Shown here: piece after piece, positions 1-9,322 of the stretch
Layout of the letters: the number at the start of each line of letters is the position of its first letter
Position numbering within the stretch: the stretch's first letter is position 1
Made by a program: the position numbers and the translations under genes
Notes under the pieces: model-generated
The model's input: the letters and a program-made list of their open reading frames with translations, nothing else
Database searches by the model: none
Told to the model about the DNA's origin: nothing
Assembly (NCBI GenBank): GCA_016789955.1
Contig: JAEUPB010000098.1
Coordinates: forward strand, 16,476 to 80,475
DNA from: Rubrivivax sp.
Lineage (GTDB): Bacteria; Pseudomonadota; Gammaproteobacteria; Burkholderiales; Burkholderiaceae_C
Length of the DNA stretch: 64,000 nucleotides
Direction of reading: 5' to 3'

Positions 1-806
1 CCACCCGGCCAGTCGCCGAGCCAGAGGCGGCCGTAGCGGCGCGCGAGCCGTGTCTTGCCGACACCACCGGTACCCGCGAGCGTGAGGAGGCGCGCGCCGC
101 CGTCGAAGGCGGCAGCGATGTCGCGCAGTTCGGCGTCGCGCCCGACGAAGCCGTCGCGCTCGGGCACCAGGTTGTGCCGCACCTCGCGCCGGGGTGTCCA
201 CTCGCCGTCGCGCTGCACGACGGCGTAGGCCTTTTCGACATCGGTCGGCGGCTCGAAGCGCGACGCCGCAACGCCGAGTTGCCACACCGGCACCGGCTCG
301 GCGATGCCCTTCAGCCGGTAGCAGCCGTGCTCGACGAGCAGCCAGCCGGCGGGCAGCGGCTGCAGCGCGGCAGCGGCCTCGGCGCTGACCAGCGTCTGTC
401 CGCCACTGGCAAGCGCCAGCAGGCGCGCCGCAAACGGCTTGGCCAGGCCGTCGATCTCGATCGGCTTGGCCCCCTGCTCGACGTCGTCGGGCACATTGGC
501 GCGCAGCGCGACCGCCGCATGGTGCAGCGCCGCCCGGGCGTGCAGGCCGAGCCCAGCCAACACCTCGTGATAGGCGAGCGCAAAGGCCGCGGCGTCGCGC
601 GCGCGGGCGAAGAGCAGCAGAAAGCCATCGGAGCGATCGATCTCGCGGCCGCCATGGCGGCGCAGAAGGTCACGCGCCGCGCGGTCGTGCGCGAGCCACA
701 GCGCGGCAGAGCCGGCGTCCCCCAGACGTGCGGCGATGGCGGTGCTGTCCACGACGTCGGTGAACAGCAGGGTGTGGGCCAGCAGGGGCTGCAATGGCGC
801 CTCCAC
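1..806 (-). CDS. Adenylate/guanylate cyclase-domain STAND-type ATPase regulator (C-terminus off the window)
   Basis: Only the N-terminal ~268 residues are present; the gene runs off the left edge. Residues ~10-160 read as a class III nucleotide cyclase domain: LLFTDVVDST near residue 14 supplies the first metal-binding Asp, and RSDGFLLLF near residue 60 matches the second metal-Asp region. A linker with an ERDGFVGRDAEL element follows, then a Walker A loop GTGGVGKT near residue 245, as in NB-ARC/STAND ATPases. Full-length relatives usually carry a long TPR tail, which would lie outside. I chose GTG at 806, 12 bases after the lysR stop, with a weak GAG-type ribosome site; ATG at 860 is in frame but overlaps lysR. 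Probably a cytosolic signalling protein; its output is unknown. Whether the cyclase is active cannot be judged here. Confidence 0.8.
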   Translation of the reverse strand, partial: MEAPLQPLLAHTLLFTDVVDSTAIAARLGDAGSAALWLAHDRAARDLLRRHGGREIDRSDGFLLLFARARDAAAFALAYHEVLAGLGLHARAALHHAAVALRANVPDDVEQGAKPIEIDGLAKPFAARLLALASGGQTLVSAEAAAALQPLPAGWLLVEHGCYRLKGIAEPVPVWQLGVAASRFEPPTDVEKAYAVVQRDGEWTPRREVRHNLVPERDGFVGRDAELRDIAAAFDGGARLLTLAGTGGVGKTRLARRYGRLWLGDWPG

Positions 807-817
807 GACACATCCGC

Positions 818-1768
818 TCAGGCGCGCTGCCGCGGCGATGGAGACCGCACCGCGACCCATGGATCCTGCTCGCCGCCCCCGAAGCTCTGCACGAGGAAGT
901 CGACGAAGGCCTTCGTGGCCGCGGGCAGGTGCTTGCGGCTGGGCATCGCCGCGTACAGCGTCAGCGTGAGGCCCGCCCACTCCGGCAGCACGCGCTGCAG
1001 CCGCCCGTCGCGCAGCGCGGCGTCGGCCAGGAACGACGGCAGGCCGGCGATGCCCAGGCCGGCCACTGTGGCGGCCAGCAGCATCTCCAGATGGCCGCTG
1101 GCCAGCGCCGGCGGCGGCGCGGGGATCGTCACCTGGCGGCCGTCGGCGTGTTGCAGCGTCAGCTCGCGGCGCAGCGACCGGACCGCCGGCAGCAGCGCCT
1201 CGTGGCCGAGCAGGCCCTCCGGCTCGGCGGGCACGCCGCGCAGGCGCAAGTACCCGGGCGAGGCGCACAACACGAACTGCGAACGCGCCAGCTGGCGGGC
1301 GATGAAGTCGCCCTGCAGCGGCCGCCCGGCCATCGAGACGATCGAGACGTCGTAGGCCTCGTCGGGCGCATCGACGGCACCGGGCAGCGTGAGTTCGACC
1401 GACAGCCGCGGGTGCAGCGCGCGCAGGCGCGGCAGCAGCGGCGCCAGCTGGTGCACGGCGAAGGCCGGCGGTGTCAGCACGCGCAGGCTGCCGCGCGGCT
1501 GCTGCGTGGTGGAGCCCGCCTGCGCATCGGCCTCGTCCAGCTCGAGCAGCAGGCGGCGCGTGGTGTCGAGGTAGGTCTGGCCGACGGCGGTGAGCGCCAG
1601 CCGGCGCGTCGTGCGCTGCAGCAGCCGCGCCCCCAGGTGCGCTTCGAGCTCGGCCACCGTACGCGTGACCACGGCCGGTGCCAGCGCGAGCGCCCGCGCA
1701 GCGCCGGCGAAGCTGCCCTCGCCCACCACGGCCGAGAACACGCGCAAGGCCCGCAACTGGTCCACCAC
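818..1768 (-). CDS. LysR-family transcriptional regulator
   Basis: The 316-residue product has the usual LysR length and layout. Residues ~1-60 form the winged helix-turn-helix (LRALRVFSAVVGEGSFAGAA then VTRTVAELEAHLGARLLQRT). The effector-binding domain follows from ~90 to 295, with the typical SPGYLRLRG and GLGIAGLPSFLA stretches. It starts with tandem GTG codons (1768 or 1765). It lies divergent from the secreted protein at 1889, with 120 bp between them, and is followed on the same strand by the cyclase/ATPase gene. LysR proteins often control the divergent neighbour, so the 1889 gene is the first candidate target; that is inference. Ligand unknown. Confidence 0.93.
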   Translation of the reverse strand: MVDQLRALRVFSAVVGEGSFAGAARALALAPAVVTRTVAELEAHLGARLLQRTTRRLALTAVGQTYLDTTRRLLLELDEADAQAGSTTQQPRGSLRVLTPPAFAVHQLAPLLPRLRALHPRLSVELTLPGAVDAPDEAYDVSIVSMAGRPLQGDFIARQLARSQFVLCASPGYLRLRGVPAEPEGLLGHEALLPAVRSLRRELTLQHADGRQVTIPAPPPALASGHLEMLLAATVAGLGIAGLPSFLADAALRDGRLQRVLPEWAGLTLTLYAAMPSRKHLPAATKAFVDFLVQSFGGGEQDPWVAVRSPSPRQRA

Positions 1769-1888
1769 GCGATTGTTCCATCCGCGTCAACGGTACATGC
1801 CGGGGCTACGGATGCCAGGCGCGGGTCGCGATTCCTACAGTGCTGCGAACGCGCCGATGGTGGCGCCGCAACCCCGGAGAGATCGACC

Positions 1889-2689
1889 ATGAACCGCAGC
1901 TCCTTCCACCCCCTTCTGGCCGCACTCGCGGTCCTGTCCGGCACGGGCATGACCCACGCCAGCCCTCTCGACAGCGACGCCGACGCCCGGCTGCGCGCGC
2001 TGCACGCCGCCCCCGACCGCGCCGGCAGCCTGGTCTACCGCGGCCGCGTGCACGAGCCCGACGCCGCACGCGACGCGGTACCGCCCTACACCTACGAGCG
2101 GCGCGTCGCCCCGGCCGGCTCCGGCCTCAGCGCCACCCACCTCACGCGCGATGCGCGGGGCGAACTGGTGATCAGCGAGACCGCACAGATCACCGCCGGC
2201 TACGCGCTGCAGCGCTTCGAGGCGATCAATCGCCAGCAGGGCTACAGCGGGTCGGTCATCGTCTCGGAAGATGGCCGCCGGCTCAGCTACCGTCTGCTGC
2301 GCGACGACGGCCAGCACACCGCTCAGGAACGTGTCGAGCACGCCGTGGTCGCCGGCCCGTCGCTGCACGGCTACATCGCCGAACACTGGGACGCGCTGAT
2401 GGCCGGCGCCACGCTGCCGGTGCGCATGGTCGTGCTCGCCAAGATGACCACCTACGGCTTCGAGATCCGGCGCCATGCGCCGGCCACGAACCGCGCGGTG
2501 TTCACGGTCACGCCGACGCAATGGCTGGTGCGGCTGGCCGTGGCGCCGCTGGTGGTCACCTTCGATCCCCGCACGCGCGAAGTCGTGCGCTACGAAGGAC
2601 GCGTGCCGCCGCTGCGCGTGGTGAACGGCAAGCCGCAGGACTTCGACGCCCGCGTCGACTACACGATGCTGGCGCCGGCGTACCGCTGA
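1889..2689 (+). CDS. Secreted protein of unknown function
   Basis: A 266-residue protein with a clear Sec signal peptide (MNRSSF, a hydrophobic core, then MTHAS at ~28), so it should be periplasmic or exported. The start ATG follows GGAGAGATCGACC, a good ribosome site. The mature part has no motif I recognise. Its spacing of charged and aromatic residues (for example YERRVAPAGSG and GYIAEHWDALM) suggests a beta-rich fold, and the C-terminal third (LVRLAVAPLVVTFDPRTREV) looks conserved in style. It has no cysteines for a lipobox and no transmembrane segment after the signal. It faces convergently towards the coiled-coil gene 24 bp downstream. Function not assigned. Confidence 0.8.
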   Translation: MNRSSFHPLLAALAVLSGTGMTHASPLDSDADARLRALHAAPDRAGSLVYRGRVHEPDAARDAVPPYTYERRVAPAGSGLSATHLTRDARGELVISETAQITAGYALQRFEAINRQQGYSGSVIVSEDGRRLSYRLLRDDGQHTAQERVEHAVVAGPSLHGYIAEHWDALMAGATLPVRMVVLAKMTTYGFEIRRHAPATNRAVFTVTPTQWLVRLAVAPLVVTFDPRTREVVRYEGRVPPLRVVNGKPQDFDARVDYTMLAPAYR

Positions 2690-2713
2690 GACCGGGCGCG
2701 GCCGGCCGCCGGC

Positions 2714-3679
2714 TCACACCACCTTCGCCTTCTCCAGCGCCTGCAGCCAGGCCTTGCCCTTCATCGCGACCTTGGCGTCGCGGGCCAGGTCGTCGAGCGC
2801 CTTCTCGCGCTGCGCCGGCGGCTTGGCCAGCGCCTGCGCCAGCGCGCCCTTGTGCTGCGGCGGCAGGCCCAGCACCTTCAGCGCCTTGGCGATGTCGATG
2901 GGCTCGGCCTTCAGCGCGAGGATCTGCTTCTGCATCGTGCTCAGCTCGGCGAGCCTCTTCTCCGCCACCGCACGCTCGCGCTTCAACTCGTCGAGGTCGG
3001 CCTTGCGGCCTTCGCGCGGGGCGGAGCCGATCTTGCCGAGCAGCTCGAGGGCCTGGTCGTGCGGCCCGGCCAGGTCGTCGAGCAGCGCCTTCATGCGCTT
3101 CAGGTCGAGCTTGCGCGCGTCGTCCTGGTACAGCGAGAGTCCGTTGGCGTCGTGCCGCTCGGCGCGCTGCTGCGCCTGCGTGCGGGCCGACTCCATCGCC
3201 GCCGCCATCGAGGGCCCGATCGAGGCCAGCTCGCGCGCCGGCTTCAGCGCGTCGGTGATGTGCTTGTGGAACGCGAAGACCAGCTTCCACTGCGCGTCCA
3301 TCGCCTTCTGCAGGCCGGCCTCGGCGGCCTGCGCCTCGGTCTGCAGCTTCAGCAGGCCGCGTTCCCAGCCGGCGATCTGCTTGATCGCCGCGACGATGGC
3401 GTCGCCCTGCAGCTTCACCGAGGGCGGGTGATAGGCGGCGACCTTGGCCGACCCACGCGCCACCGCCACCTTCTCGATCGCGTCCGTGATGCCGGCCACC
3501 TCGCGGTCGAGGTCCGCTGCGCTGGATTCGGCCTCGACGAGCTCGTCGCGCACGCGGCGCTCGAGCGTGTCGATGGCCTTGCGCAGGGCCGCGGTGGCGG
3601 TCTCCACGGCCATGGCGGCCACGTCGAGGTCGAACTGCATCTGGTCGAGTTCGGGGGTGCCGGTGAGAACATCGGACAT
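2714..3679 (-). CDS. Coiled-coil protein of unknown function
   Basis: A 321-residue soluble protein with no signal peptide. It is rich in Ala, Lys, Glu and Leu with heptad-like spacing over residues ~20-110 and ~200-310, so it is probably an elongated helical, perhaps oligomeric, cytoplasmic protein. AGGAG sits 9 bases before the ATG, which fixes the start. I see no enzyme motif. It stands alone on the minus strand, with ~134 bp to the PhyH gene upstream and 24 bp to the convergent secreted protein downstream. Function not recognised. Confidence 0.8.
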   Translation of the reverse strand: MSDVLTGTPELDQMQFDLDVAAMAVETATAALRKAIDTLERRVRDELVEAESSAADLDREVAGITDAIEKVAVARGSAKVAAYHPPSVKLQGDAIVAAIKQIAGWERGLLKLQTEAQAAEAGLQKAMDAQWKLVFAFHKHITDALKPARELASIGPSMAAAMESARTQAQQRAERHDANGLSLYQDDARKLDLKRMKALLDDLAGPHDQALELLGKIGSAPREGRKADLDELKRERAVAEKRLAELSTMQKQILALKAEPIDIAKALKVLGLPPQHKGALAQALAKPPAQREKALDDLARDAKVAMKGKAWLQALEKAKVV

Positions 3680-3813
3680 GCGCAGGGCTCCTGGTGGTGC
3701 ACTGCATCGTCGTCGGCCGGCGGCCGCCGGTCAGGGGGCGGATGTCCCGGGCGGCGGTCACGGTGCACGCCCAACGGCTCCGGAAGCGGGACTGTGGTCC
3801 CGCCCGGCGCGCG

Positions 3814-4633
3814 TCACGTCGCCGGGCGAGGCCAGACGCGCGGGTAGCGTTCACCCGCCAGCGGCGTGCCCGGCACCTGGCCGGCCACGTCGAAGGGGTA
3901 GGTGCCGGGCCGGTCGTCGTAGACCGCGTCGTCGCCCATCCAGCGCAGCAGCGCGGCGCCGGCGCTGCGCCGTGCGGTTGCCGCCGGCGCCGTGGATCAC
4001 GAGCCCGTGGAAGGCGATCGCGTCGCCCGGCTCCAGCGTCCACGACAGCCGGTCGGCAGGCGGCACCGTGGCGTCGATGTCGGGCATCGGCTCGCCCAGG
4101 GCGCCTTCGTAGGCGCTCTCGCCACCGAAGTGCCGCGGTCGGTACCAGCGCCCGCCGAGGTGGGAGCCGCGCACGTACTGCACACCGCCGCTGTCGAGGT
4201 CCACCGGATCGAGCGGGCACCACAGGCCGCAGATCTGGTCACCCCGCAACGGCCAGTACGGCAAGTCCTGGTGCCAGGGCGTCGGCGCCACCGATCCGGG
4301 CTCCTTGACGAACATCTGGTCGTAGAAGAAGCGCACCTCGCGCGCACCCATCAGCCGACCCGCGGCCTCGGCCAGCGGCGACTCGAAGACGAGCCACCGG
4401 AACGCCGCGCCGGCCGCGTCGGGCCGCCGGGCCATGAACATGTCCTGCGCGAAGCGCGCCTGGCCGGGGCGGGCGTACTCGTTGCCGTGCTCGCCGAGGC
4501 TGGCGAGCACGGTCTCCACGGCGTCGCGCAGGCGCTCGACGGTGGAGGCGTCGAGCAGGCCGCGCAGCGCCACGGCACCGTCCTCGCGGTAGCGGCGCAC
4601 GATGTCGTCGTCGATGGCCGCCGCGGTCGTCAT
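3814..4633 (-). CDS. Phytanoyl-CoA dioxygenase (PhyH) family protein, apparent frameshift near the C-terminus
   Basis: Fe(II)/2-oxoglutarate dioxygenase of the PhyH family, which hydroxylates small molecules. The iron-ligand motif HQD is seen in WHQDLPYW and the distal His in HGLVIHGAGGN. The ATG overlaps the stop of the alpha/beta hydrolase (ATGA), so the two are translationally coupled. In the start frame, the sequence after GGNRTA becomes low-complexity Arg/Ala and stops at 3851. A different frame gives RWMGDDAVYDDRPGTYPF and YPRVWPRP, typical PhyH C-terminal sequence, and stops at 3814. A small indel between ~3940 and 3975, within GC/CGC repeats, explains this. Either a sequence error or a recent lesion; the catalytic core survives either way. 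It is the last gene of the TonB-MFS-hydrolase operon. Substrate unknown. Confidence 0.8.
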
Positions 4634-5817
4634 CGCGCGGCCTCCGGGCCGCAGATCGCTTCGCGCATCACGCCGATCGTGAACGCCGGCTCCTCGTAGA
4701 CGAAGTTGTGGCCCGAGCCGGCCGGTGCCACGACGCGCCGCGAGCGCGTGGACGTGGCCAGGTAGCGCTCGCGGGTGGCGGCGTAGAAGCGGAACATGCG
4801 GCGTGCTGCGGCGTCGCCACCGGCCTGCGCCTCGGGCAGCGTGGCGATGTCGGCGTCCTGGTCGTCCTTCGGCCCCACCAGCCACACCGGCAGGCCGCCC
4901 AGGTCGCGGTCGTAGACCACGGTGTCCCACGCGCAGGCGGCCACGCCCTCGGGCGTCAGCTCGCGGAAGATCGACGCCTGCGCGAAGCAAGAGCCGGCGC
5001 GGGCCTCGATGCGGCGCGAGGCGGCCTCCACCTCCGGGCCGAGTTCGCGCTGCACCGCGTCGAGCACCCTGGCGTAGACCGGGTTGCGGCGCGATTTCGC
5101 ATCGGCGCGCTCGCGCAGGCTGATGCCGAAGAGCTGCGCGAATCCACCCAGCCACGCGGTGCGGCGCATGTCACGGAGCGCCTGCAGCCGCGGGCCGAAG
5201 ACGATGGTCTCCAGCGGCGTCGGGTCCAGCAGCACCAGCGTGTGCACGAGGTCGGGCCGGCGCCGCGCGATGTTGGCCACGAGCAGCCCGCCGAACGAGT
5301 GGCCGGCCCACACGAACGGCCCGCGCTCGCCGGCGCGTTCCAGCGCCCGCACCACCTCGTCGGCCTCGCGCGCGGTGGTGCGCGGGAACGGCCCGGTGTC
5401 GCTCCAGCCGGTGCCGGGCCGGTCGATCAGGATCGAGCGGGTCTCGTCGCGGAAAGCGCGGTGCAGGTGGTGGATGGCGTAGCCGCCGGCGTGGCCTCCC
5501 GCGAACCACACCACCGGCGGCCGGCCGTCGCGAACGGCGCCTTCGGCGAGGACGTGCACGCGATAGCCGCCGAGGTCGACCATGCGCCCGGGTGGCGGGT
5601 GCGCCCGGCGGCTGCGCGCGAGGACCGCGAGGTGCCGCAGCGAGCCCGCCGCCAGCACCGCGCCGGCGAGCGCGGCGAGCGCGGCCAGTGCCGTGCCGGC
5701 CCCGCCCCCGAGCGTCCGCCCCGCGGCCACGCCGGCGGCGGCCAGCGCGCCGGCCACCGGCAGCCCGGCCCACTCGCGACTGGCCAGCGTCAGCAGCAGG
5801 TCGCGCCAGGAGCGCAC
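4630..5817 (-). CDS. Membrane-anchored alpha/beta hydrolase
   Basis: 395 residues. The N-terminal ~65 residues hold two or so hydrophobic Ala/Leu/Gly segments (VAGALAAAGVAAG and LAALAGAVLAAG) that should anchor it in the inner membrane. The hydrolase domain follows: oxyanion region WFAGGHAGGYA, an RPGTGWSD stretch, nucleophile elbow GHSFGG (Ser), a late Asp around GPKDDQDAD and catalytic His in GSGHNFVYE. It starts at GTG 5817, 4 bases after the MFS stop, and overlaps the PhyH gene by 4 bases. Its operon position between an importer and a dioxygenase suggests hydrolysis of an imported ester or amide. That role is inference. Confidence 0.88.
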   Translation of the reverse strand: MRSWRDLLLTLASREWAGLPVAGALAAAGVAAGRTLGGGAGTALAALAALAGAVLAAGSLRHLAVLARSRRAHPPPGRMVDLGGYRVHVLAEGAVRDGRPPVVWFAGGHAGGYAIHHLHRAFRDETRSILIDRPGTGWSDTGPFPRTTAREADEVVRALERAGERGPFVWAGHSFGGLLVANIARRRPDLVHTLVLLDPTPLETIVFGPRLQALRDMRRTAWLGGFAQLFGISLRERADAKSRRNPVYARVLDAVQRELGPEVEAASRRIEARAGSCFAQASIFRELTPEGVAACAWDTVVYDRDLGGLPVWLVGPKDDQDADIATLPEAQAGGDAAARRMFRFYAATRERYLATSTRSRRVVAPAGSGHNFVYEEPAFTIGVMREAICGPEAAR

Positions 5818-5821
5818 CGGG

Positions 5822-7129
5822 TCAGGCCCCTCCCGCGCCCGAGGCCGCGCCGGCCCCGGCCGCGTGCGGAGCCGGGCCGTCCGCGCCGCGGAACTCCGGC
5901 AGCAGCCAGGCCGCGCCGACCGCCAGCACGAACGAGCCGATCGACATCGCCAACGCCACGTCGTAGCTGCCGGTGCGGTCGTGGATCAGCCCTGCCAGCC
6001 ACGGCGAGATGCCGCTGCCGAACGCGGTGGCCATCTGCTGCGTGGCGCTGGCGCGGCCGAAGGTCTCGGCGGCGAAGTAGCGCCGCGCGAGGAACACGCT
6101 CAGCGAGTGGTCGCCGCCGCTGAACACGCCCAGCAGCACCGCGGCCGTCAGCGCCACCACCACGCCCGTGCCCAGGTACAGCATCACCGCCGCAGCCAGC
6201 GGTGCCAGCACGAACACGCGCGCCAGCCGCGTGGCAGACACGCGATCCACCAGCCAACCCGCCATCAGGTTGCCCACGAAGCCGCCGAGGCCGACGATGC
6301 TCAGCGCGGTGGCCGCCTGCGCGAGGCTCAGCCCACGGTCCTGCATCATCGGCGCGAGGTGCAGCATGATCGCGCCCATCGCGAAGGCGAACAGCATGTT
6401 CCACACGGCCAGCAGCCACCAGATGCGGTCGGCCAGGAAGGCACGCATGGTGCCGGGGGCGGTGGCCGCCGCAGGCACGGTGGCCGCGCCGGGCGCCGGT
6501 GCATCTGCCGCGCGCGCGGCACGCAGCCCGGCCGGCTCGCGCACCAACAGCAGCCCCGCTGCGCCGCCGAACACCAGGCTCATCGCGCCCATCACGAAGA
6601 ACGCCTCGCGCCAGCTCGCGTGCTCGATCACGAGCCGCACGATCTGCGGGTGGATCACCGCGCCCACGGTGATCAGCGCGAAGAGGATGCCCAATGCACG
6701 GCCGAAGGCCTTGTCGAACCAGGCCTGCAGCAGCTTGGCCAGCGTCAGCATCGAGGCGCCGGTGGCGGTGACGATCAACGCCAGGCACAGCCCGTAGTAC
6801 ACCCACACGCTGCCGCGCATCAGCCCGTAGCCGGCCAGGCTCGCCGACTGCAGCACCACGCCCCACAGGATCAGCGGCCGCAGCGGGACGTTGTCGATCA
6901 GCCAGCCCACCAGCGGCATGATCGCCGGCGCGGCCAGGGTCATCAGCGTCAGCGCGAACGCGATGTCGGCGCGCGACCAGCCCAGTTCCTGCTGCATCGG
7001 CCGCATCATCAGCCCGAAGGTCGAGCCGTACAGCGCCGTCACGCCGAACAGCGCGACGATGCAGCAGCCCGCCAGCACGCGCCAGCTCGCGGGCGAGTCG
7101 ACGTCGGGCCGCGGGCTGGCGGTGCTCAT
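5822..7129 (-). CDS. Major facilitator superfamily transporter
   Basis: 435 residues with about 12 hydrophobic segments and the MFS inter-helix motifs (WLIDNVPLRPLIL in loop 2-3, GFVGNLMAGWLVDR in the second half). It resembles oxalate/formate-antiporter-like carriers, which move small organic acids across the inner membrane. A His/Ala/Pro-rich cytoplasmic loop separates the halves around residue 210-240. It follows the TonB receptor by 3 bases and precedes the hydrolase by 4, so it is the inner-membrane step of the same uptake operon. The substrate cannot be read from the sequence. Confidence 0.88.
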   Translation of the reverse strand: MSTASPRPDVDSPASWRVLAGCCIVALFGVTALYGSTFGLMMRPMQQELGWSRADIAFALTLMTLAAPAIMPLVGWLIDNVPLRPLILWGVVLQSASLAGYGLMRGSVWVYYGLCLALIVTATGASMLTLAKLLQAWFDKAFGRALGILFALITVGAVIHPQIVRLVIEHASWREAFFVMGAMSLVFGGAAGLLLVREPAGLRAARAADAPAPGAATVPAAATAPGTMRAFLADRIWWLLAVWNMLFAFAMGAIMLHLAPMMQDRGLSLAQAATALSIVGLGGFVGNLMAGWLVDRVSATRLARVFVLAPLAAAVMLYLGTGVVVALTAAVLLGVFSGGDHSLSVFLARRYFAAETFGRASATQQMATAFGSGISPWLAGLIHDRTGSYDVALAMSIGSFVLAVGAAWLLPEFRGADGPAPHAAGAGAASGAGGA

Positions 7130-7132
7130 GCG

Positions 7133-9322
7133 TCAGTGGTCGTAGCGCAGCGAGACCGTGAGCGTACGCGGGCGCTGCAGGAAGTACTGCGCGAACGCGC
7201 CCACGCCGGCCGGCGCGCCGGTGATGCTGAGCACGCCCTTCTCGTTGGTGGCGTTGGCCAGGCCGGCGGCCAGGGTCCAGCTGCCCTTGGCGAACTGCAC
7301 GCCGAGGTCCAGCGTGTCGAACGCGTCGGCCGGCTTGTTGCCGCCGAGGAACATCACGCGGTCGCCGATGTGGGTGACCGTGGCGTTGGCGCGGCCGGCC
7401 GACCCCATCGGGCCGACGAAGCGCCAGTTGGCCTGCAGCGCGGCCTGCAGGTCGGGCGTGCCGGGCAGCTTGGCGCCCGGGGCGACGGTGATCGACGTCG
7501 GGCCGCCGGAGGGGATCGTGACCGGCGCGCGCGTCTTCGCGTCGATGGAGGCCAGCGACGCGGCCACGTCGAAGGCGGCATTCACGCGCCAGCGCAGCGC
7601 GGCCTCCAGGCCCGTGCTGCGCGCCTTGCCGACGTTGCCGATGCGCGAGTTCGGCAGGTTGCCGTTGAGCCGCTCGAAGAACGTGAACTGCGCGTCCTTC
7701 CAGTCGAGCATGAAGGCGCTCAGGTCCAGCTGCACGCCGTTGCCGGGGCTCAGGCGCACGCCGGTCTCGTAGCTCCACAACGAGTCGGACTTGTACTCGT
7801 CGTTGGTGGGCGGCGCGTTGCGGCCGCCGTAGCGGTAGCCCTTGGCGGCCACGGCGTACCACTGGCTGTCGCCGAAGCGGTACTTCAGCGTGAGCTTGGG
7901 CGTGAAGCCGGAGTCGTTGCTGTACAGCGGCCCCACCGGCGTGGGCGCGCCGAACTGCGTGCCGGTGGTGGCCGAGTCGGTGCTCGTGCGGTAGTAGCGG
8001 CCGCCGGCCCCGGCGCTCCAGCCGCCGCCCAGCCTGAACTCGGTGTCGGCGAACACCGCCTTCTCGGTGCCGCCGCCGGTGCTGGTCAGGTCGACCAGCG
8101 TGGTGATGCCGAACGCGCCCGACGGATCGATCTGCTGGCCGTTGGAGCTGCCCTTGCTGGTCTGGTAGAAGACCCCGGCCACGTAGCTGAACGATCCGCC
8201 GGGGTTGCTGGCGATGCGCAGTTCCTGCGACGTGGCGCGCGAGTTCGAGGTCTGCGGCCGGTACACCTGCGGCAGCGCCAGGCCGACGCTGGCGAACAGC
8301 TCGGTGTCGTCGATCAGCGCCGTGCCCTTGTTGCGCCAGTGCCCGGTGATCGAGGTCAGCGTGTGGCCGCCGAGGTCGGCGTCGATGGTCAGGCTGGAGA
8401 AGTCGGTGGTGCTCGAGCGGCGCGAATCGTTCGGCGCGCGGTGCTCCAGCCGCGTGGCGTCGGGCGACACGCTGAAGGTGTCGCCCTGCTCGGTCTTCTG
8501 CGTGCTGGCCACCAGCGTGGCGGTGAGCCCCTTCGAGGGCTTGACCGTCACCAGCACGCGGCCGCCGCGCTGCCCGAGGTCGTTGGCGTCCTTGTGCCCG
8601 GTGCCGAGGTTGTCGATGTAGCCCGGGTCCTTGCGGTCGTAGACCACCACGCGCAGGCCGGCGGTGCCCTTCTGCAGCGGCGCGTTCAACATGCCGTACA
8701 GCGAGAACGTGCCCTCGCCCTGAGACGCCTTCGCGTACTCGCCCTTGATGCTGGCGCCGAAAGTCGACAGGTCGGGCTTGTTGAACAGGTAGCGCACCGC
8801 GCCACCGAGCGAGCCCGAGCCGAACAGCACGCCCTGCGGGCCGCGCAGCACCTCGACGCGGTCGAGGTCCCAGGTGAGCGGGTCGTACACCACGCCCTTG
8901 CCCTGCGCCGAGGCCAGCGGCACGTCCTCCAGGTACTGGCCGGTCGGCCCCTGCTGCGCACCGCTGCCTTCGTTGGTGGTGCTGGTGCCGATGCCGCGGA
9001 TGGTGATGGTGTTGCTGGCGACGTCGCCCTTGTTGAACTGCACGCCGGGCGCCAGCTTCAGCGACGACTCCTGGTCACGCGAGCCGCGGCGTTCCAGATC
9101 GCCGCCGTCGAGCACCGAGACGGTGCCCGCCACCTCGCGCTGCGGTTCCAGCCGCTTGTTGGCGGTGATGACCACACGCTGCGGGTCGTCCTCCTTCGAA
9201 GCGGCCTGCTGCGCAGACGCGACGCCGGCGCCCAGCAGCCCGGCCGCGGCCAGCGCCTGGGCCAGGCCGGCGAGCCTCGGGGTGCGGAGGACAAGGTGGC
9301 GGGGGGTGCGGGCTGCCGTCAT
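7133..9322 (-). CDS. TonB-dependent outer-membrane receptor
   Basis: 729 residues from ATG 9322, which has GGAG six bases upstream; ATG 9334 is in frame but lacks a ribosome site. A signal peptide ends near AGVASAQ. A TonB-box-like segment (DPQRVVITA) follows, then a plug domain with the expected ITIRGIGT and VLRGPQGVLFGSGSLGGAVRY elements, then a 22-strand-type barrel with alternating aromatic residues ending in LTVSLRYDH, a normal receptor terminus. This is the outer-membrane gate of the operon, energised by TonB/ExbBD encoded elsewhere. An AraC/PchR-like regulator gene lies just upstream, an arrangement common for siderophore or xenobiotic receptors. Cargo unknown. Confidence 0.93.
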   Translation of the reverse strand: MTAARTPRHLVLRTPRLAGLAQALAAAGLLGAGVASAQQAASKEDDPQRVVITANKRLEPQREVAGTVSVLDGGDLERRGSRDQESSLKLAPGVQFNKGDVASNTITIRGIGTSTTNEGSGAQQGPTGQYLEDVPLASAQGKGVVYDPLTWDLDRVEVLRGPQGVLFGSGSLGGAVRYLFNKPDLSTFGASIKGEYAKASQGEGTFSLYGMLNAPLQKGTAGLRVVVYDRKDPGYIDNLGTGHKDANDLGQRGGRVLVTVKPSKGLTATLVASTQKTEQGDTFSVSPDATRLEHRAPNDSRRSSTTDFSSLTIDADLGGHTLTSITGHWRNKGTALIDDTELFASVGLALPQVYRPQTSNSRATSQELRIASNPGGSFSYVAGVFYQTSKGSSNGQQIDPSGAFGITTLVDLTSTGGGTEKAVFADTEFRLGGGWSAGAGGRYYRTSTDSATTGTQFGAPTPVGPLYSNDSGFTPKLTLKYRFGDSQWYAVAAKGYRYGGRNAPPTNDEYKSDSLWSYETGVRLSPGNGVQLDLSAFMLDWKDAQFTFFERLNGNLPNSRIGNVGKARSTGLEAALRWRVNAAFDVAASLASIDAKTRAPVTIPSGGPTSITVAPGAKLPGTPDLQAALQANWRFVGPMGSAGRANATVTHIGDRVMFLGGNKPADAFDTLDLGVQFAKGSWTLAAGLANATNEKGVLSITGAPAGVGAFAQYFLQRPRTLTVSLRYDH

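Noticed and set aside
311-811. A 166-residue minus-strand frame at the left edge
   Set aside because: The neighbouring frame gives a real cyclase/ATPase protein; this one is Ser/Arg/Pro-rich without a domain.
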